A DNA stretch of 64,000 nucleotides from Maribacter sp. (GTDB taxonomy: Bacteria > Bacteroidota > Bacteroidia > Flavobacteriales > Flavobacteriaceae), in contig PDPR01000014.1 in NCBI GenBank assembly GCA_002749285.1, positions 62,001-126,000 of the forward strand. Direction: 5' to 3'. The first letter of the stretch is position 1; each line of letters starts with the position of its first letter. The notes below the pieces were generated by a model, which did no database searches, had not been told where the DNA came from, and saw only the letters and a list, made by a program, of their open reading frames with translations. This document shows positions 55,359 to 63,960 of this stretch, one piece after another. A program made the position numbers and the translations under genes.

Positions 55359-56417
55359 ATGATAAACCTATACCCTACCCATATCGAAAGTATTTCTTTG
55401 CACCGCATTGGCAATAAGAACAAAAACGAAGATGTGTTCCTATCGGAACGACCCTTTATCCTTAATGATGAGACCACAGGGCTGTTAAAGGAATATTTTT
55501 TCAGGCCATTCAGGGAAAAGGAGGAGAATTATCTCAAGCTTACCAATGAGGTTGATGTTGGGTTCAATGATATACATAAGATAGCAACGGAAATATTCAA
55601 CGATCCCACATGTGTTCATGACCAATCGAAAAAAATAGCCACACATCTCTTTGACCAATCCAACCATCCGCATATCAAAAGCGGGGAGGTCTATGTCGCT
55701 TACTTAACAGGTATTCTCCTTGATAATAAAAAAGTAGATGCCATTGGTATATTCAAAAGCGAGTTAAAGCACGATTTCCTCCAATTCGAGGAAAAAGGCA
55801 ACAATTTGGATATTATCATCCAACAAGGTATCAACATCAACAAACTCGATAAGGGATGTTTGATTTTCAATGTGGACAAAGAGGAAGGATATAAGGTGCT
55901 TTCCGTGGACAGCAATCGTTATGATGCCAAATATTGGCTTGAGGATTTTCTGGATGTCGATGTCCTGGCCGACGAGAATTTCTACACCAAGAACTATCTT
56001 AAATTCTGCCAGAACTTCGCCAAGGATGTTGTCTTACCTGCTGAGGACAAACAACAGGAAGTACTGTTCATGAACAAGGCCGTGAACCATTTTGCCAAAA
56101 ACGATGCTTTTGAGGAAACGAACTTCCTGAACGAGGTCTTGGAAAATCCGGAACTTATCCCGGAGTTCAAGCACTATAAGGTCGAAAAAGGCCCAAAATA
56201 CAGTATTGAGGATGTCTCTACCTTCGATATAGCCAACAAGGCCGTATCCGATGCCCGGAAAAAGATAAAGAACGTTATTAATCTAGATACCAACATCCAG
56301 ATCAAAATGGACTTCATCAACCCTGAGTCTGCTGAAAAATTCGTTGAAAAAGGGTGGGATGAGGAACGCCAGATGTACTATTACCTCGTGTACTTCAACA
56401 AAGAAGAAAAAAACTAA
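55359..56417 (+). CDS. Nucleoid-associated protein (NdpA/YejK-like)
   Basis: 352 residues. NdpA domain (37-kDa nucleoid-associated) with opening ISLHRIGNKNKNEDVFLSE, GEVYVAYLTGILLDN, DAIGIFKSEL and the C-terminal acidic MDFINPESAEKFVEKGWDE. Family members bind the nucleoid and in Bacteroidota are of unresolved role. Starts 75 bases after the TnpR-like gene with a short A-rich spacer. It precedes, but faces, the kinase-like gene on the minus strand. Confidence 0.85.
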   Translation: MINLYPTHIESISLHRIGNKNKNEDVFLSERPFILNDETTGLLKEYFFRPFREKEENYLKLTNEVDVGFNDIHKIATEIFNDPTCVHDQSKKIATHLFDQSNHPHIKSGEVYVAYLTGILLDNKKVDAIGIFKSELKHDFLQFEEKGNNLDIIIQQGININKLDKGCLIFNVDKEEGYKVLSVDSNRYDAKYWLEDFLDVDVLADENFYTKNYLKFCQNFAKDVVLPAEDKQQEVLFMNKAVNHFAKNDAFEETNFLNEVLENPELIPEFKHYKVEKGPKYSIEDVSTFDIANKAVSDARKKIKNVINLDTNIQIKMDFINPESAEKFVEKGWDEERQMYYYLVYFNKEEKN

Positions 56418-56499
56418 CACAACAAAAACCGACGCCTATATCGAGTAAACAGAAGAAATGGGGCGGAATGCCCCCAATGCCTTTCCGTATCCACCTTAT

Positions 56500-57582
56500 T
56501 CAGATTTTGATCTTATTCTCGATGATCTGTTTCATACTGACCCCTTGATAGTTACGCTTTACAAAATCCAAGGCAAGATTCAATATCTCACCCATGGTCT
56601 TGCAATTTTTAAACTGGATATCCTTGGTCAACTCATATATCTGCCCTTTAAGCATCTCTATATTTTCAGGTAATGATATGACATCCTCTTTACAGACCTT
56701 ATCCAACGATCTAATCCGGTCTCCCGAACTTAGGATTCGTTTGGCCACAATCGACCTTTCCTCCAACTTGTACTGGTCTATGGAATCTTTCAACAATTTA
56801 CTGCGTACCAGTTCCACCATTTGATAGTTTTCCTTGAAGAACTGGGGACGATAAACCTTCAATTTGCCCTCGAAAGACTGTTGGTCAAAATCTATGGCCC
56901 TGATCCTATAGACCACATGGTCAAAATCGTGGGTCGCTACGATCACATAGTTATAAGAACGCATATCACCCAACAACCTGATCATGCAACGTTCATTGAA
57001 CTTTACAAACTCTTTTGCCAACTGAGCCTTTTCGGTCTCGGTACATTTGGGCAACATCTCCTTTATGAACACATCCCCTGGAACCCCGGCAATATGCTCT
57101 TCGATCAAAGTATCCTCATAAACCAGGAAATTCAGATTATAGGGGGAAAGCATATGCTCCAATTCCAATCCGTAGATTCTTGATGCGTCGGCTTTCTTCA
57201 CATATAAGTACGTGAAATTATCATTAAGGATATTCCTGACCTTTATACGGAAGGGCTTGGAATTTCCGAAAGTACAGTAATCAACGGCATCGATATTCAA
57301 ATACTGGTCAATATGTGCGCTACCATCGGAATGCAATATGGAGTACACCCGTTTTAGACTGGTATCTATCTCTTGCCTATCGAACTCATTGTAATACACC
57401 CTTACCCAGAGGGTATCCTCATCATTATGGTCATGAACCACTACAGAACCTACAAAACGCAATAGATCATCATAATGAATAGGTATTTCTATTTTTCTAC
57501 TATACTCCTCCAAATAAGCACCCAAAGCATCATTGACCGGGTAGGTTGGCTTCTTCTTCGACATTAGCTTCTCTTCTGTCAT
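56500..57582 (-). CDS. Probable divergent kinase-fold protein, conserved, unknown role
   Basis: 360 residues from ATG at 57582, or 354 from 57564 (MSKKKPTYP). I recognise the flavobacterial family by shape but no function is named. Motifs read like the APH/protein-kinase fold: a lysine pair in FTYLYVKKAD (129-130) followed by LELEHML (Glu142), a hinge-like VYEDTLIEEHIAGVPGD (154-170), a catalytic-loop-like GDMRSYNYVIV with Asp206-x4-Asn211, and a metal-site-like IDFDQ (231-233). C-terminal helices follow. This is inference from motif order. The N-terminal 110 residues are distinct. Candidate -7 box TACCTTTA at 57598-57605. Confidence 0.65.
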   Translation of the reverse strand: MTEEKLMSKKKPTYPVNDALGAYLEEYSRKIEIPIHYDDLLRFVGSVVVHDHNDEDTLWVRVYYNEFDRQEIDTSLKRVYSILHSDGSAHIDQYLNIDAVDYCTFGNSKPFRIKVRNILNDNFTYLYVKKADASRIYGLELEHMLSPYNLNFLVYEDTLIEEHIAGVPGDVFIKEMLPKCTETEKAQLAKEFVKFNERCMIRLLGDMRSYNYVIVATHDFDHVVYRIRAIDFDQQSFEGKLKVYRPQFFKENYQMVELVRSKLLKDSIDQYKLEERSIVAKRILSSGDRIRSLDKVCKEDVISLPENIEMLKGQIYELTKDIQFKNCKTMGEILNLALDFVKRNYQGVSMKQIIENKIKI

Positions 57583-57597
57583 ACCTATTGTTTTGCC

Positions 57598-57605
57598 TAA
57601 AGGTA
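57598..57605 (-). promoter_or_regulatory. Near-consensus -7 box for the kinase-like gene
   Basis: Reverse strand TACCTTTA differs from TAnnTTTG only in the last base. It gives a leader of about 9 or 27 bases depending on the start. Confidence 0.35.
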
Positions 57606-57831
57606 CAAAAAACGAATACTGTTCTTAACCAAAAAAACAGGTACCTACAACAATCCTATATCATTTCCAATGGTCAAGGCACAACCAACTCCAACACGAC
57701 CAATGACAACCGTAATGACCAACAGGATTAAACCAAAAATGGCGATTACTGATAGATAAACCATATTCAATTGTAACATTCTGGCAGGTTTCCCGTCATG
57801 TAATACATAACAATCAAAAAAACACCTGACC

Positions 57832-58734
57832 TTGGGCACAATTCTAACCGTTAGCAACCTAACCAAAAAATTTGGTTATCTGACAGCTGTCAAGAACCTC
57901 AGCTTTACTATAGAAAAAGGCAATGTCTATGGCATTTTAGGCCCTAATGGTAGTGGGAAATCAACTACCTTGGGCATTGTCCTCAATGTTGTAAACCGTA
58001 CCAGTGGGGAATTTTCCTGGTTCGAGGGTGCAACCTCTACCCACGAAGCCCTTAAAAAAGTAGGGGCAATTATTGAACGCCCCAATTTTTACCCCTATAT
58101 GACCGCTATCCAAAATCTGGAACTGGTCTGTAAAATCAAGGAAGTCCCCAAGAACAGGATCGAGGGGAAATTGGAATTGGTTGGATTGCTAGATCGTAAA
58201 GACAGCAAATTCAGAACCTATTCCTTAGGTATGAAACAGCGTTTGGCCATTGCTTCCGCCTTATTGAACGACCCGGAGATCCTTATTCTGGATGAACCTA
58301 CCAATGGTTTGGACCCCCAAGGCATACACCAGATCAGGGAGATCATAAAGAAAGTAGCCTCAAGGGGTACGACTATTTTATTGGCCTCCCACCTCCTGGA
58401 TGAAGTGGAGAAAGTGTGTACCCATGTCATTATCCTTAGAAAGGGCCAAAAATTATATTCCGGACGTGTTGGCGGCATGATGGCCAGTCATGGATTTTTC
58501 GAATTAAAATCGGACAATACCGATAAGCTTTTGACTTTCCTGGGAAACAACGATAGTTTCAGTAAGGTTACCCAATCAAATGGGCTTATCACCGCTTTCC
58601 TTAACGAGGAAATGAATTCGGAAGTATTGAACAGAAGTCTTATGGATGAGGGCATAGTACTCTCCCATTTAGTAAAAAGAAAGGAAAGTCTCGAGGAACA
58701 ATTCCTTACCTTGACCAACAATGTCCCCAATTAA
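57832..58734 (+). CDS. ABC transporter ATP-binding protein (ABC-2 exporter)
   Basis: 300 residues from a TTG codon. Walker A GPNGSGKST near 39-47, Q-loop, signature YSLGMKQRLAIASALL, Walker B LILDEPTNGLDPQG, switch His in LASHLLDEV. The C-terminal 75 residues form the usual dimer extension. DrrA/CcmA-like; pairs with the ABC-2 permease 15 bases downstream. Substrate unknown. The 250-base upstream region has no clear promoter. Confidence 0.9.
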   Translation: MGTILTVSNLTKKFGYLTAVKNLSFTIEKGNVYGILGPNGSGKSTTLGIVLNVVNRTSGEFSWFEGATSTHEALKKVGAIIERPNFYPYMTAIQNLELVCKIKEVPKNRIEGKLELVGLLDRKDSKFRTYSLGMKQRLAIASALLNDPEILILDEPTNGLDPQGIHQIREIIKKVASRGTTILLASHLLDEVEKVCTHVIILRKGQKLYSGRVGGMMASHGFFELKSDNTDKLLTFLGNNDSFSKVTQSNGLITAFLNEEMNSEVLNRSLMDEGIVLSHLVKRKESLEEQFLTLTNNVPN

Positions 58735-58749
58735 ACCAAAAACCCGATC

Positions 58750-59583
58750 ATGCTACGATTATTACAGATAGAATCCATCAAACTTTGGAACAACAGGGTC
58801 AGTAAGATATTGATCATTGCCTATTTTGTGTTACTTACCTCCATAGCCTTGGTGGCTGCGATCAAATTTGATATAGGCTTCGTTAAATTCCATTTAGCGG
58901 AACAAGGCATTTTCAATTTTCCCTATATCTGGCATTTCAACACATTCATTGCCGCATTTTTCAAATTGTTCCTGGCAATCGTCATTGTGTCGATGATGGC
59001 CAATGAATATAGCAACAAGACCATAAAACAGAACCTTATTGACGGACTGTCGAAAAAGGAGTTTGTCCTTTCCAAATTTTTGACCGTAATATCATTTTCA
59101 TTGATATCCACATTATTCGTGTTCGTGGTATCCATGGTTCTGGGACTTATATATTCCGATTACAACGAACCTAGCATTATTTTTTCCGATTTGGAATTTC
59201 TAGTGGCCTTCTTTGTAAAACTAATGGGTTTTTTCTCCTTTTGCCTTTTTCTGGGTATATTGGTAAAACGTTCTGCCTTCGCCCTAGGTTTTCTTATCCT
59301 ATGGCAGGTCTTTGAAGGTTTTATCAGGGGAATGATCCGTTGGAAACTTTTCGATGGGGACACTACCGATGTCATCATGGGCTTTTTTCCACTGAATGCC
59401 ATGTGGAGATTGATCGATGAACCTTTCTCCCGATTGGGTGCCGTACAATCAGTGGCCAATCAAATCGGGGAAAAAATCGAAATCGACTCTGGGGTGCATT
59501 GGTACGAAATCCTTATTGTTCTGGGCTGGACGGCCATTTTCATCTATGGTTCTTATGCCCTGTTGAGGAAGCGGGACCTTTAA
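58750..59583 (+). CDS. ABC-2-type transporter permease
   Basis: 277 residues with six transmembrane segments and the ABC-2 layout: a first helix after the LLQIESIKLWNNRVSKIL cytoplasmic start, a long second region with SMMANEYSNKTIKQNLIDGLSK (coupling), and a late helix near 250. Forms the exporter with the preceding ATPase. No drug- or lipid-specific motif. It ends 132 bases before uvrB. Confidence 0.85.
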   Translation: MLRLLQIESIKLWNNRVSKILIIAYFVLLTSIALVAAIKFDIGFVKFHLAEQGIFNFPYIWHFNTFIAAFFKLFLAIVIVSMMANEYSNKTIKQNLIDGLSKKEFVLSKFLTVISFSLISTLFVFVVSMVLGLIYSDYNEPSIIFSDLEFLVAFFVKLMGFFSFCLFLGILVKRSAFALGFLILWQVFEGFIRGMIRWKLFDGDTTDVIMGFFPLNAMWRLIDEPFSRLGAVQSVANQIGEKIEIDSGVHWYEILIVLGWTAIFIYGSYALLRKRDL

Positions 59584-59715
59584 CCCCATAAGAATACCTT
59601 TAAGCCGATACATCCACCCCCCCATTTACCGGCAATGGGACAAGGAATACCCAAAAGGATCATATTTAGGACGAACAGTCCCCGTTTAATCATACTCCTT
59701 TTGTATTTTTAAAAA

Positions 59716-61704
59716 ATGAAATTCAAGGTAGTATCCGATTTTAAGCCAACAGGCGATCAACCTGAGGCTATTCGACAACTGGTCAATGGTATAGAGTCCC
59801 AGGAACCCCACCAAACACTTCTAGGGGTAACAGGTTCCGGCAAAACGTTCACTGTGGCGAATGTTATCGAGAAGGTACAACGCCCAACATTGGTCCTTGC
59901 CCATAACAAAACATTGGCAGCACAATTGTATTCGGAGTTCAAACAATTCTTTCCGGAAAATGCGGTGGAGTACTTCGTATCATATTATGATTACTACCAA
60001 CCAGAAGCATATATACCCACCTCGGGACTTTATATAGAAAAGGATCTTTCCATCAATGAGGATATTGAAAAACTGAGGTTGAGTGCCACTTCTTCCCTAC
60101 TCCTTGGCAGAAGGGATGTACTTGTCGTGGCTTCCGTTTCCTGCCTATATGGTATCGGGAATCCTGTAGAATTCCAAAAAAACGTCATCAGCATTCACAA
60201 AGACCAGGTGATTGCCCGCACCAAACTATTACATATGCTGGTCCAGAGTCTATATTCAAGGACCACAGCGGATTTCCGAAATGGCAATTTCAGGGTAAAA
60301 GGGGATGTTATCGATATTTTCCCAAGTTACACAGACCATGCTTTCAGAATCCACTTTTTTGGGGATGGGATAGAGGAGATAGAGGCCTTTGACCCCTTCA
60401 ATAATTCCGTTATCGAAATATACGAGAACCTGAATATCTATCCTGCGAACATGTTCGTTACCTCTCCAGATATCCTACATAATGCCATACATATGATCCA
60501 GGATGACTTAATGCGCCAAGTCGGGTATTTTAAGGAAATAGGCAAACCCCTGGAAGCTAAACGTTTGGAGGAACGCACCAATTTTGATCTGGAAATGATC
60601 CGGGAATTGGGCTATTGCTCGGGTATTGAAAACTACTCAAGGTATCTGGACGGTCGTGAACCCGGTACGCGCCCTTTCTGTCTCTTGGATTATTTCCCAA
60701 AGGATTACCTAATGGTTATCGATGAAAGCCATGTCACCATCCCACAAGTACATGCCATGTACGGGGGGGACCGTTCCAGAAAGGAAAACCTAGTGGAATA
60801 CGGATTTCGATTACCTGCCGCCATGGACAACAGACCCTTGAAGTTCGAGGAGTTCGAAGCGCTTCAGAACCAAGTAATCTACGTCAGTGCCACTCCTGCG
60901 GATTACGAATTACAACTTTGCCAAGGGGTATATGTGGAACAGGTTATCCGGCCTACGGGGTTATTGGACCCGATTATAGAGGTAAGACCCAGTTTAAACC
61001 AAATCGATGACCTTATCGAGGAAATACAACAGCGGGTCGAAAAGGATGAACGTACCTTGGTCACTACCCTTACCAAACGAATGGCAGAGGAATTGGCTAA
61101 ATATTTAACACGTATAAATGTACGCTGTAGGTACATTCACAGCGATGTGGACACTCTGGAACGTGTTGAGATCATGCAAGATCTGCGTAAGGGAATATTC
61201 GATGTTCTCATTGGGGTGAACTTATTAAGGGAAGGACTCGATTTGCCCGAAGTTTCGCTTGTTGCCATTTTGGATGCCGATAAGGAAGGCTTTTTGCGTA
61301 GTAACCGATCCCTGACCCAAACAGTTGGAAGGGCTGCAAGGCACCTTAATGGGATGGCCATTATGTATGCCGATAAAATTACGGACAGTATGCAAAAAAC
61401 CATTGATGGGACCAATTATCGGCGTGGGAAACAGATTGCCTACAACAGGGCGAACAATGTGACCCCGACCGCCTTAAATAAAAGTCTGGATAGTGCTTTG
61501 GCCAAAAATTCGGTTTCTACCTATCATTTCAAAAAAGAGGAACTACGGGCTGCCGAACCTGATTTGGGTTATTTGACCAAGGAGCAGATTGGAAAATTGA
61601 TTCGGGACAAGCGGAAAGCCATGGAAAAGGCCGCCAAGGAATTGGACTTTATGCAAGCTGCCAAACTTCGGGATGAAATAAAAAAGTTGCAAGAACAAGA
61701 TTGA
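59716..61704 (+). CDS. uvrB: Excinuclease ABC subunit B
   Basis: 662 residues. Central damage-recognition helicase of nucleotide excision repair. Walker A GVTGSGKTFT near residue 39, the beta-hairpin YYDYYQPEAYIP, DESHV, GRAARHLNG helicase motifs and the C-terminal UVR domain (DFMQAAKLRDEIKKL) are all intact, matching the family length. Start KFKVVSDFKPTGDQPEAIR is standard. Monocistronic as far as visible. A TerB-like gene lies downstream on the other strand, beyond hsp20. Confidence 0.97.
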   Translation: MKFKVVSDFKPTGDQPEAIRQLVNGIESQEPHQTLLGVTGSGKTFTVANVIEKVQRPTLVLAHNKTLAAQLYSEFKQFFPENAVEYFVSYYDYYQPEAYIPTSGLYIEKDLSINEDIEKLRLSATSSLLLGRRDVLVVASVSCLYGIGNPVEFQKNVISIHKDQVIARTKLLHMLVQSLYSRTTADFRNGNFRVKGDVIDIFPSYTDHAFRIHFFGDGIEEIEAFDPFNNSVIEIYENLNIYPANMFVTSPDILHNAIHMIQDDLMRQVGYFKEIGKPLEAKRLEERTNFDLEMIRELGYCSGIENYSRYLDGREPGTRPFCLLDYFPKDYLMVIDESHVTIPQVHAMYGGDRSRKENLVEYGFRLPAAMDNRPLKFEEFEALQNQVIYVSATPADYELQLCQGVYVEQVIRPTGLLDPIIEVRPSLNQIDDLIEEIQQRVEKDERTLVTTLTKRMAEELAKYLTRINVRCRYIHSDVDTLERVEIMQDLRKGIFDVLIGVNLLREGLDLPEVSLVAILDADKEGFLRSNRSLTQTVGRAARHLNGMAIMYADKITDSMQKTIDGTNYRRGKQIAYNRANNVTPTALNKSLDSALAKNSVSTYHFKKEELRAAEPDLGYLTKEQIGKLIRDKRKAMEKAAKELDFMQAAKLRDEIKKLQEQD

Positions 61705-61871
61705 CCCATCATCAAACTTAGTCCCCATAAGCAAAAAAGACCTTTCCCCATTTTCAAATCAGCATCCCTAAAAAGAGTCTTGCCCATAATGGCATACCAC
61801 CAATACCTTGTGTATGTCCCAATGATAGGGATTCATTCCCAGGTCAAAGATGTTTTTTTTAAGCAAAACCA

Positions 61872-61902
61872 CAAAAAAGCACCCCTGTCCAAGGAGTGCT
61901 TT
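61872..61902 (-). terminator. Terminator of hsp20
   Basis: Minus strand reads AAAGCACTCC ... GGGGTGCTTTTTT, a 7 bp main stem extended by two pairs, followed by a T-run, 66 bases beyond the hsp20 stop. Confidence 0.8.
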
Positions 61903-61967
61903 CCGAACTAACCAACTAATCTGGACATTATATGTTCCAGGATAATGGTCAAGTCGCATCTAGGTCA

Positions 61968-62393
61968 TTACGACAATTCAATCGTTCTTTTAGGCTTTGG
62001 CAACGTTCCTTCCCTTTTAGGTAGATTGAACTTTAGGATGCCATTATCATACGTAGCCTTGATATTCTCCTCATCTACGGTTTCCGGAAGGGTAAATGCC
62101 CGTCTAAATGATGAGAAGCTAAATTCCTTACGTGTATAATTCTCTGTTTCCTCATTCTCCTCATGGCTTGTTTCCGAGGAGATCGTCAATAGATTTTCAT
62201 CGACCTCAATCTTGAAATCCTCTTTTTTCCTTCCTGGAGCGGCCAACTCCAATTCAAAATCCTTTTCGTTCTCTTTAATGTTCACGGCAGGTACATTGGC
62301 ATCTAAGTTTTTCATGCCATCCAACCAATCGGGTTTGAATATTTCGTTCATTATTGATGGGAACAACACATCATTTCTTTTTATTAAACTCAT
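61968..62393 (-). CDS. Hsp20/alpha-crystallin small heat-shock protein
   Basis: 141 residues. The alpha-crystallin domain (VPAVNIKENEKDFELELAAPG ... NGILKFNLPKRE) covers about 35-130, with the A-x-x-x-n-GVL-like end (DNGILKFNLP) and a C-terminal extension. Binds unfolding proteins as an ATP-independent holdase. Upstream is an unusual regulatory region with two TGTC-n-GACA palindromes and a sigma-54-like promoter, suggesting stress or activator-dependent control. Start ATG at 62393. Confidence 0.93.
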   Translation of the reverse strand: MSLIKRNDVLFPSIMNEIFKPDWLDGMKNLDANVPAVNIKENEKDFELELAAPGRKKEDFKIEVDENLLTISSETSHEENEETENYTRKEFSFSSFRRAFTLPETVDEENIKATYDNGILKFNLPKREGTLPKPKRTIELS

Positions 62394-62437
62394 GGCTTCT
62401 ATTTTTATCGGTTAAAATTCAAATTCAGAAATGAATC

Positions 62438-62454
62438 GACAAAAGCTGTGCCAA
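62438..62454 (-). promoter_or_regulatory. Sigma-54-like promoter of hsp20
   Basis: Minus strand reads TTGGCAC-N5-TTGTC, against the sigma-54 consensus TTGGCAC-N5-TTGCW. The -24 GG is intact and spacing is exact; the -12 GC reads GT. It lies 45 bases before the ATG. Inference only. Confidence 0.45.
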
Positions 62455-62473
62455 TAGAAAATAAATGACACCA

Positions 62474-62522
62474 TGTCGCTTTTTTGACAACAAAACGTGC
62501 CATATTGTCCGTTTTTTTGACA
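62474..62522 (-). repeat. Two TGTC-A/T-tract-GACA palindromes upstream of hsp20
   Basis: Copies at 62474-62489 (TGTCGCTTTTTTGACA) and 62506-62522 (TGTCCGTTTTTTTGACA) on the plus strand, both with TGTC/GACA ends and a T-tract, about 32 bases apart (three helical turns). Likely paired binding sites of a regulator, in the position of enhancer sites for the sigma-54-like promoter 20 bases on. Which protein binds is unknown. Confidence 0.55.
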
Positions 62523-62574
62523 TGTAGACCTGAAAATACGGAAAAGAGGAGTTTTATGGTATTGGCAGGATAGG

Positions 62575-62976
62575 CTAGTTGTAATACGCCTTGAAGATTC
62601 CGATCAGCACTTCGGGGGGAACGATTTTATCGGGATATTGATGCATAATGGACAGGACCTGCCCTATGGCCGCTGGTGGCAGGCCCATTCCCAACCCGAT
62701 ATTGTGTATTCGATTGACCTCCGATAGCTTCTGCTTTTTATCCACGTTCATAAGCAGCACCAATCTATGGAACTGCAGAATACGGTCAGCTTCCGTTTTC
62801 TGGACAATATGCTCGACCTCTTCATGAAAAAGTGCCTCGAATTCATCCTGCCCAACCCCTAATTCCCTTGTTACACTCTAAAGAAAGCGATATTCCCCAG
62901 GCTTGACACCATCATCTGCCTTTGCAAAGGCTATCATTTCAGAAAGTATACTAAGTTTTTCCCTTAGTGAACCCAT
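62575..62976 (-). pseudogene. TerB-like protein gene interrupted by an in-frame TAG
   Basis: From ATG at 62976 the minus strand encodes a 133-codon protein of the flavobacterial TerB-like family (MGSLREKLSILSEMIAFAKADDGV ... RILQFHRLVLLMNVDKKQ ... IVPPEVLIGIFKAYYN), except that codon 33 is TAG at 62878-62880, just after EYRFL. Both sides are in the same frame and read as one continuous protein, so a single base change explains it. A short product from the TTG at 62763 is unlikely to be the real gene. In related genomes I recall this gene near uvrB. Interpretation: recent nonsense mutation, sequencing error, or readthrough. Confidence 0.7.
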
Positions 62977-63182
62977 AGTCAATCCCTTATTGAATAATTT
63001 ACCCCATACCGAAGACCCATAACGGCCATCATATGCTTATTTGGACAAAAACCCTCGCAATAACCACAACATATTGGATGGTATAACTTATATTGCCCCC
63101 CTTTCGTATAATATTTCATTGTTTTCCGTTGAAATACCATTGGCTATCATTAATTTGCACCCTTATTGAAAAATCTGAAAAC

Positions 63183-63575
63183 ATGACGAACAACGATATC
63201 TTCAAAAAACTCCGGGTAGCCTTAATGTTAAGGGATGATGAAATCGTGGAGATTCTTAAATTGGTGGATTTCAATATCACCAAAAGCGAACTAGGTGCTT
63301 TCTTTAGGAATGAGGACCATCCCAAATATATGGAATGCGGGGACCAGATACTTCGCAACTTCCTTAACGGACTTGTTATACATTTAAGGGGGACCAAGGA
63401 AAACCCCAAAAACCCGGGCGACGTACTTTCCAAGAAAAAAACGAAGACAAACATAGTAGCCCCTAGAAAAAAACCGGATTTCAAAACCGGTCAACATAAA
63501 AATTTCAAATCGGATATTTCATCGGTGAAATACAAGAACAAAGGCACACGGTCAAATAGCAAAAAAAAATCCTGA
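63183..63575 (+). CDS. DUF1456 (YehS-like) protein, single-repeat form
   Basis: 130 residues from ATG at 63183; an upstream in-frame start at 63093 has no family support. Residues 1-66 are one DUF1456 unit (NDIFKKLRVALMLRDDEIVEILKL, FFRNEDHPKYMECGDQILRNFLNGL). E. coli YehS has two such units in about 156 residues; here the second is replaced by a Lys/Arg/Ser-rich tail of about 60 residues. The basic tail suggests nucleic acid binding, by inference. Convergent with the last gene. Confidence 0.78.
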   Translation: MTNNDIFKKLRVALMLRDDEIVEILKLVDFNITKSELGAFFRNEDHPKYMECGDQILRNFLNGLVIHLRGTKENPKNPGDVLSKKKTKTNIVAPRKKPDFKTGQHKNFKSDISSVKYKNKGTRSNSKKKS

Positions 63576-63599
63576 GACCGACATGATGTCGGCCCCAGG
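63561..63599 (-). terminator. Terminator of the last gene, inside the DUF1456 end
   Basis: Hairpin CCTG-AGA-CCGAC / GTCGG-CCC-CAGG at 63571-63599, followed on the minus strand by a T-run coded from the AAA-rich end of the DUF1456 gene. Its T-run lies within the opposing gene's last codons. Confidence 0.7.
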
Positions 63600-63621
63600 A
63601 TCTAGCCATATCCGTTAAGGA

Positions 63622-63960
63622 TTATGCCCCTGCAATCCTGATAGGTATTGTATATACTTCACCCTCCTTGAAACTTTCAATTTCAATTTTCTGGTAACTC
63701 AACCTTGCCTTTACAAAATTCCCGATCTCTTGACGGTCCGTATCAACTGATAAGACCACGATTTCACCTTGTTTGTTCAAGGTAAATCCCAGTTGGGCCG
63801 TTAAATCGATATGATCATTGGCAAAGGACGTATTTTCCAAAAGTTCGCCAATCTGGGCGGATAGCTGTTCCGGAGGGTTGTCTTTTTCCAGATTATCGGC
63901 AAAAATATTCCCTGTAAAAAGTAGCATTGCAGCTACAAGTACTAAACTTGGTTTTCCCAT
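63622..63960 (-). CDS. Small secreted protein of unknown function
   Basis: 112 residues with a signal peptide (MGKPSLVLVAAMLLFTGNIFA). The mature part (about 90 residues) has QLSAQIGELL, a LNKQGEIVVLSVDT strand and NFVKARLSYQKIEIESFKEGEVYTIPIRI, a small beta/alpha pattern resembling TonB-C-like or secretin-type short domains in shape only. Conserved in flavobacteria as I recall. No function assigned. Its promoter lies at or beyond the window end. Confidence 0.65.
   Translation of the reverse strand: MGKPSLVLVAAMLLFTGNIFADNLEKDNPPEQLSAQIGELLENTSFANDHIDLTAQLGFTLNKQGEIVVLSVDTDRQEIGNFVKARLSYQKIEIESFKEGEVYTIPIRIAGA

Noticed and set aside
63093..63182. Upstream extension of the DUF1456 gene
   Set aside because: Aromatic and His-rich residues with no family match; the ATG at 63183 starts the domain exactly.
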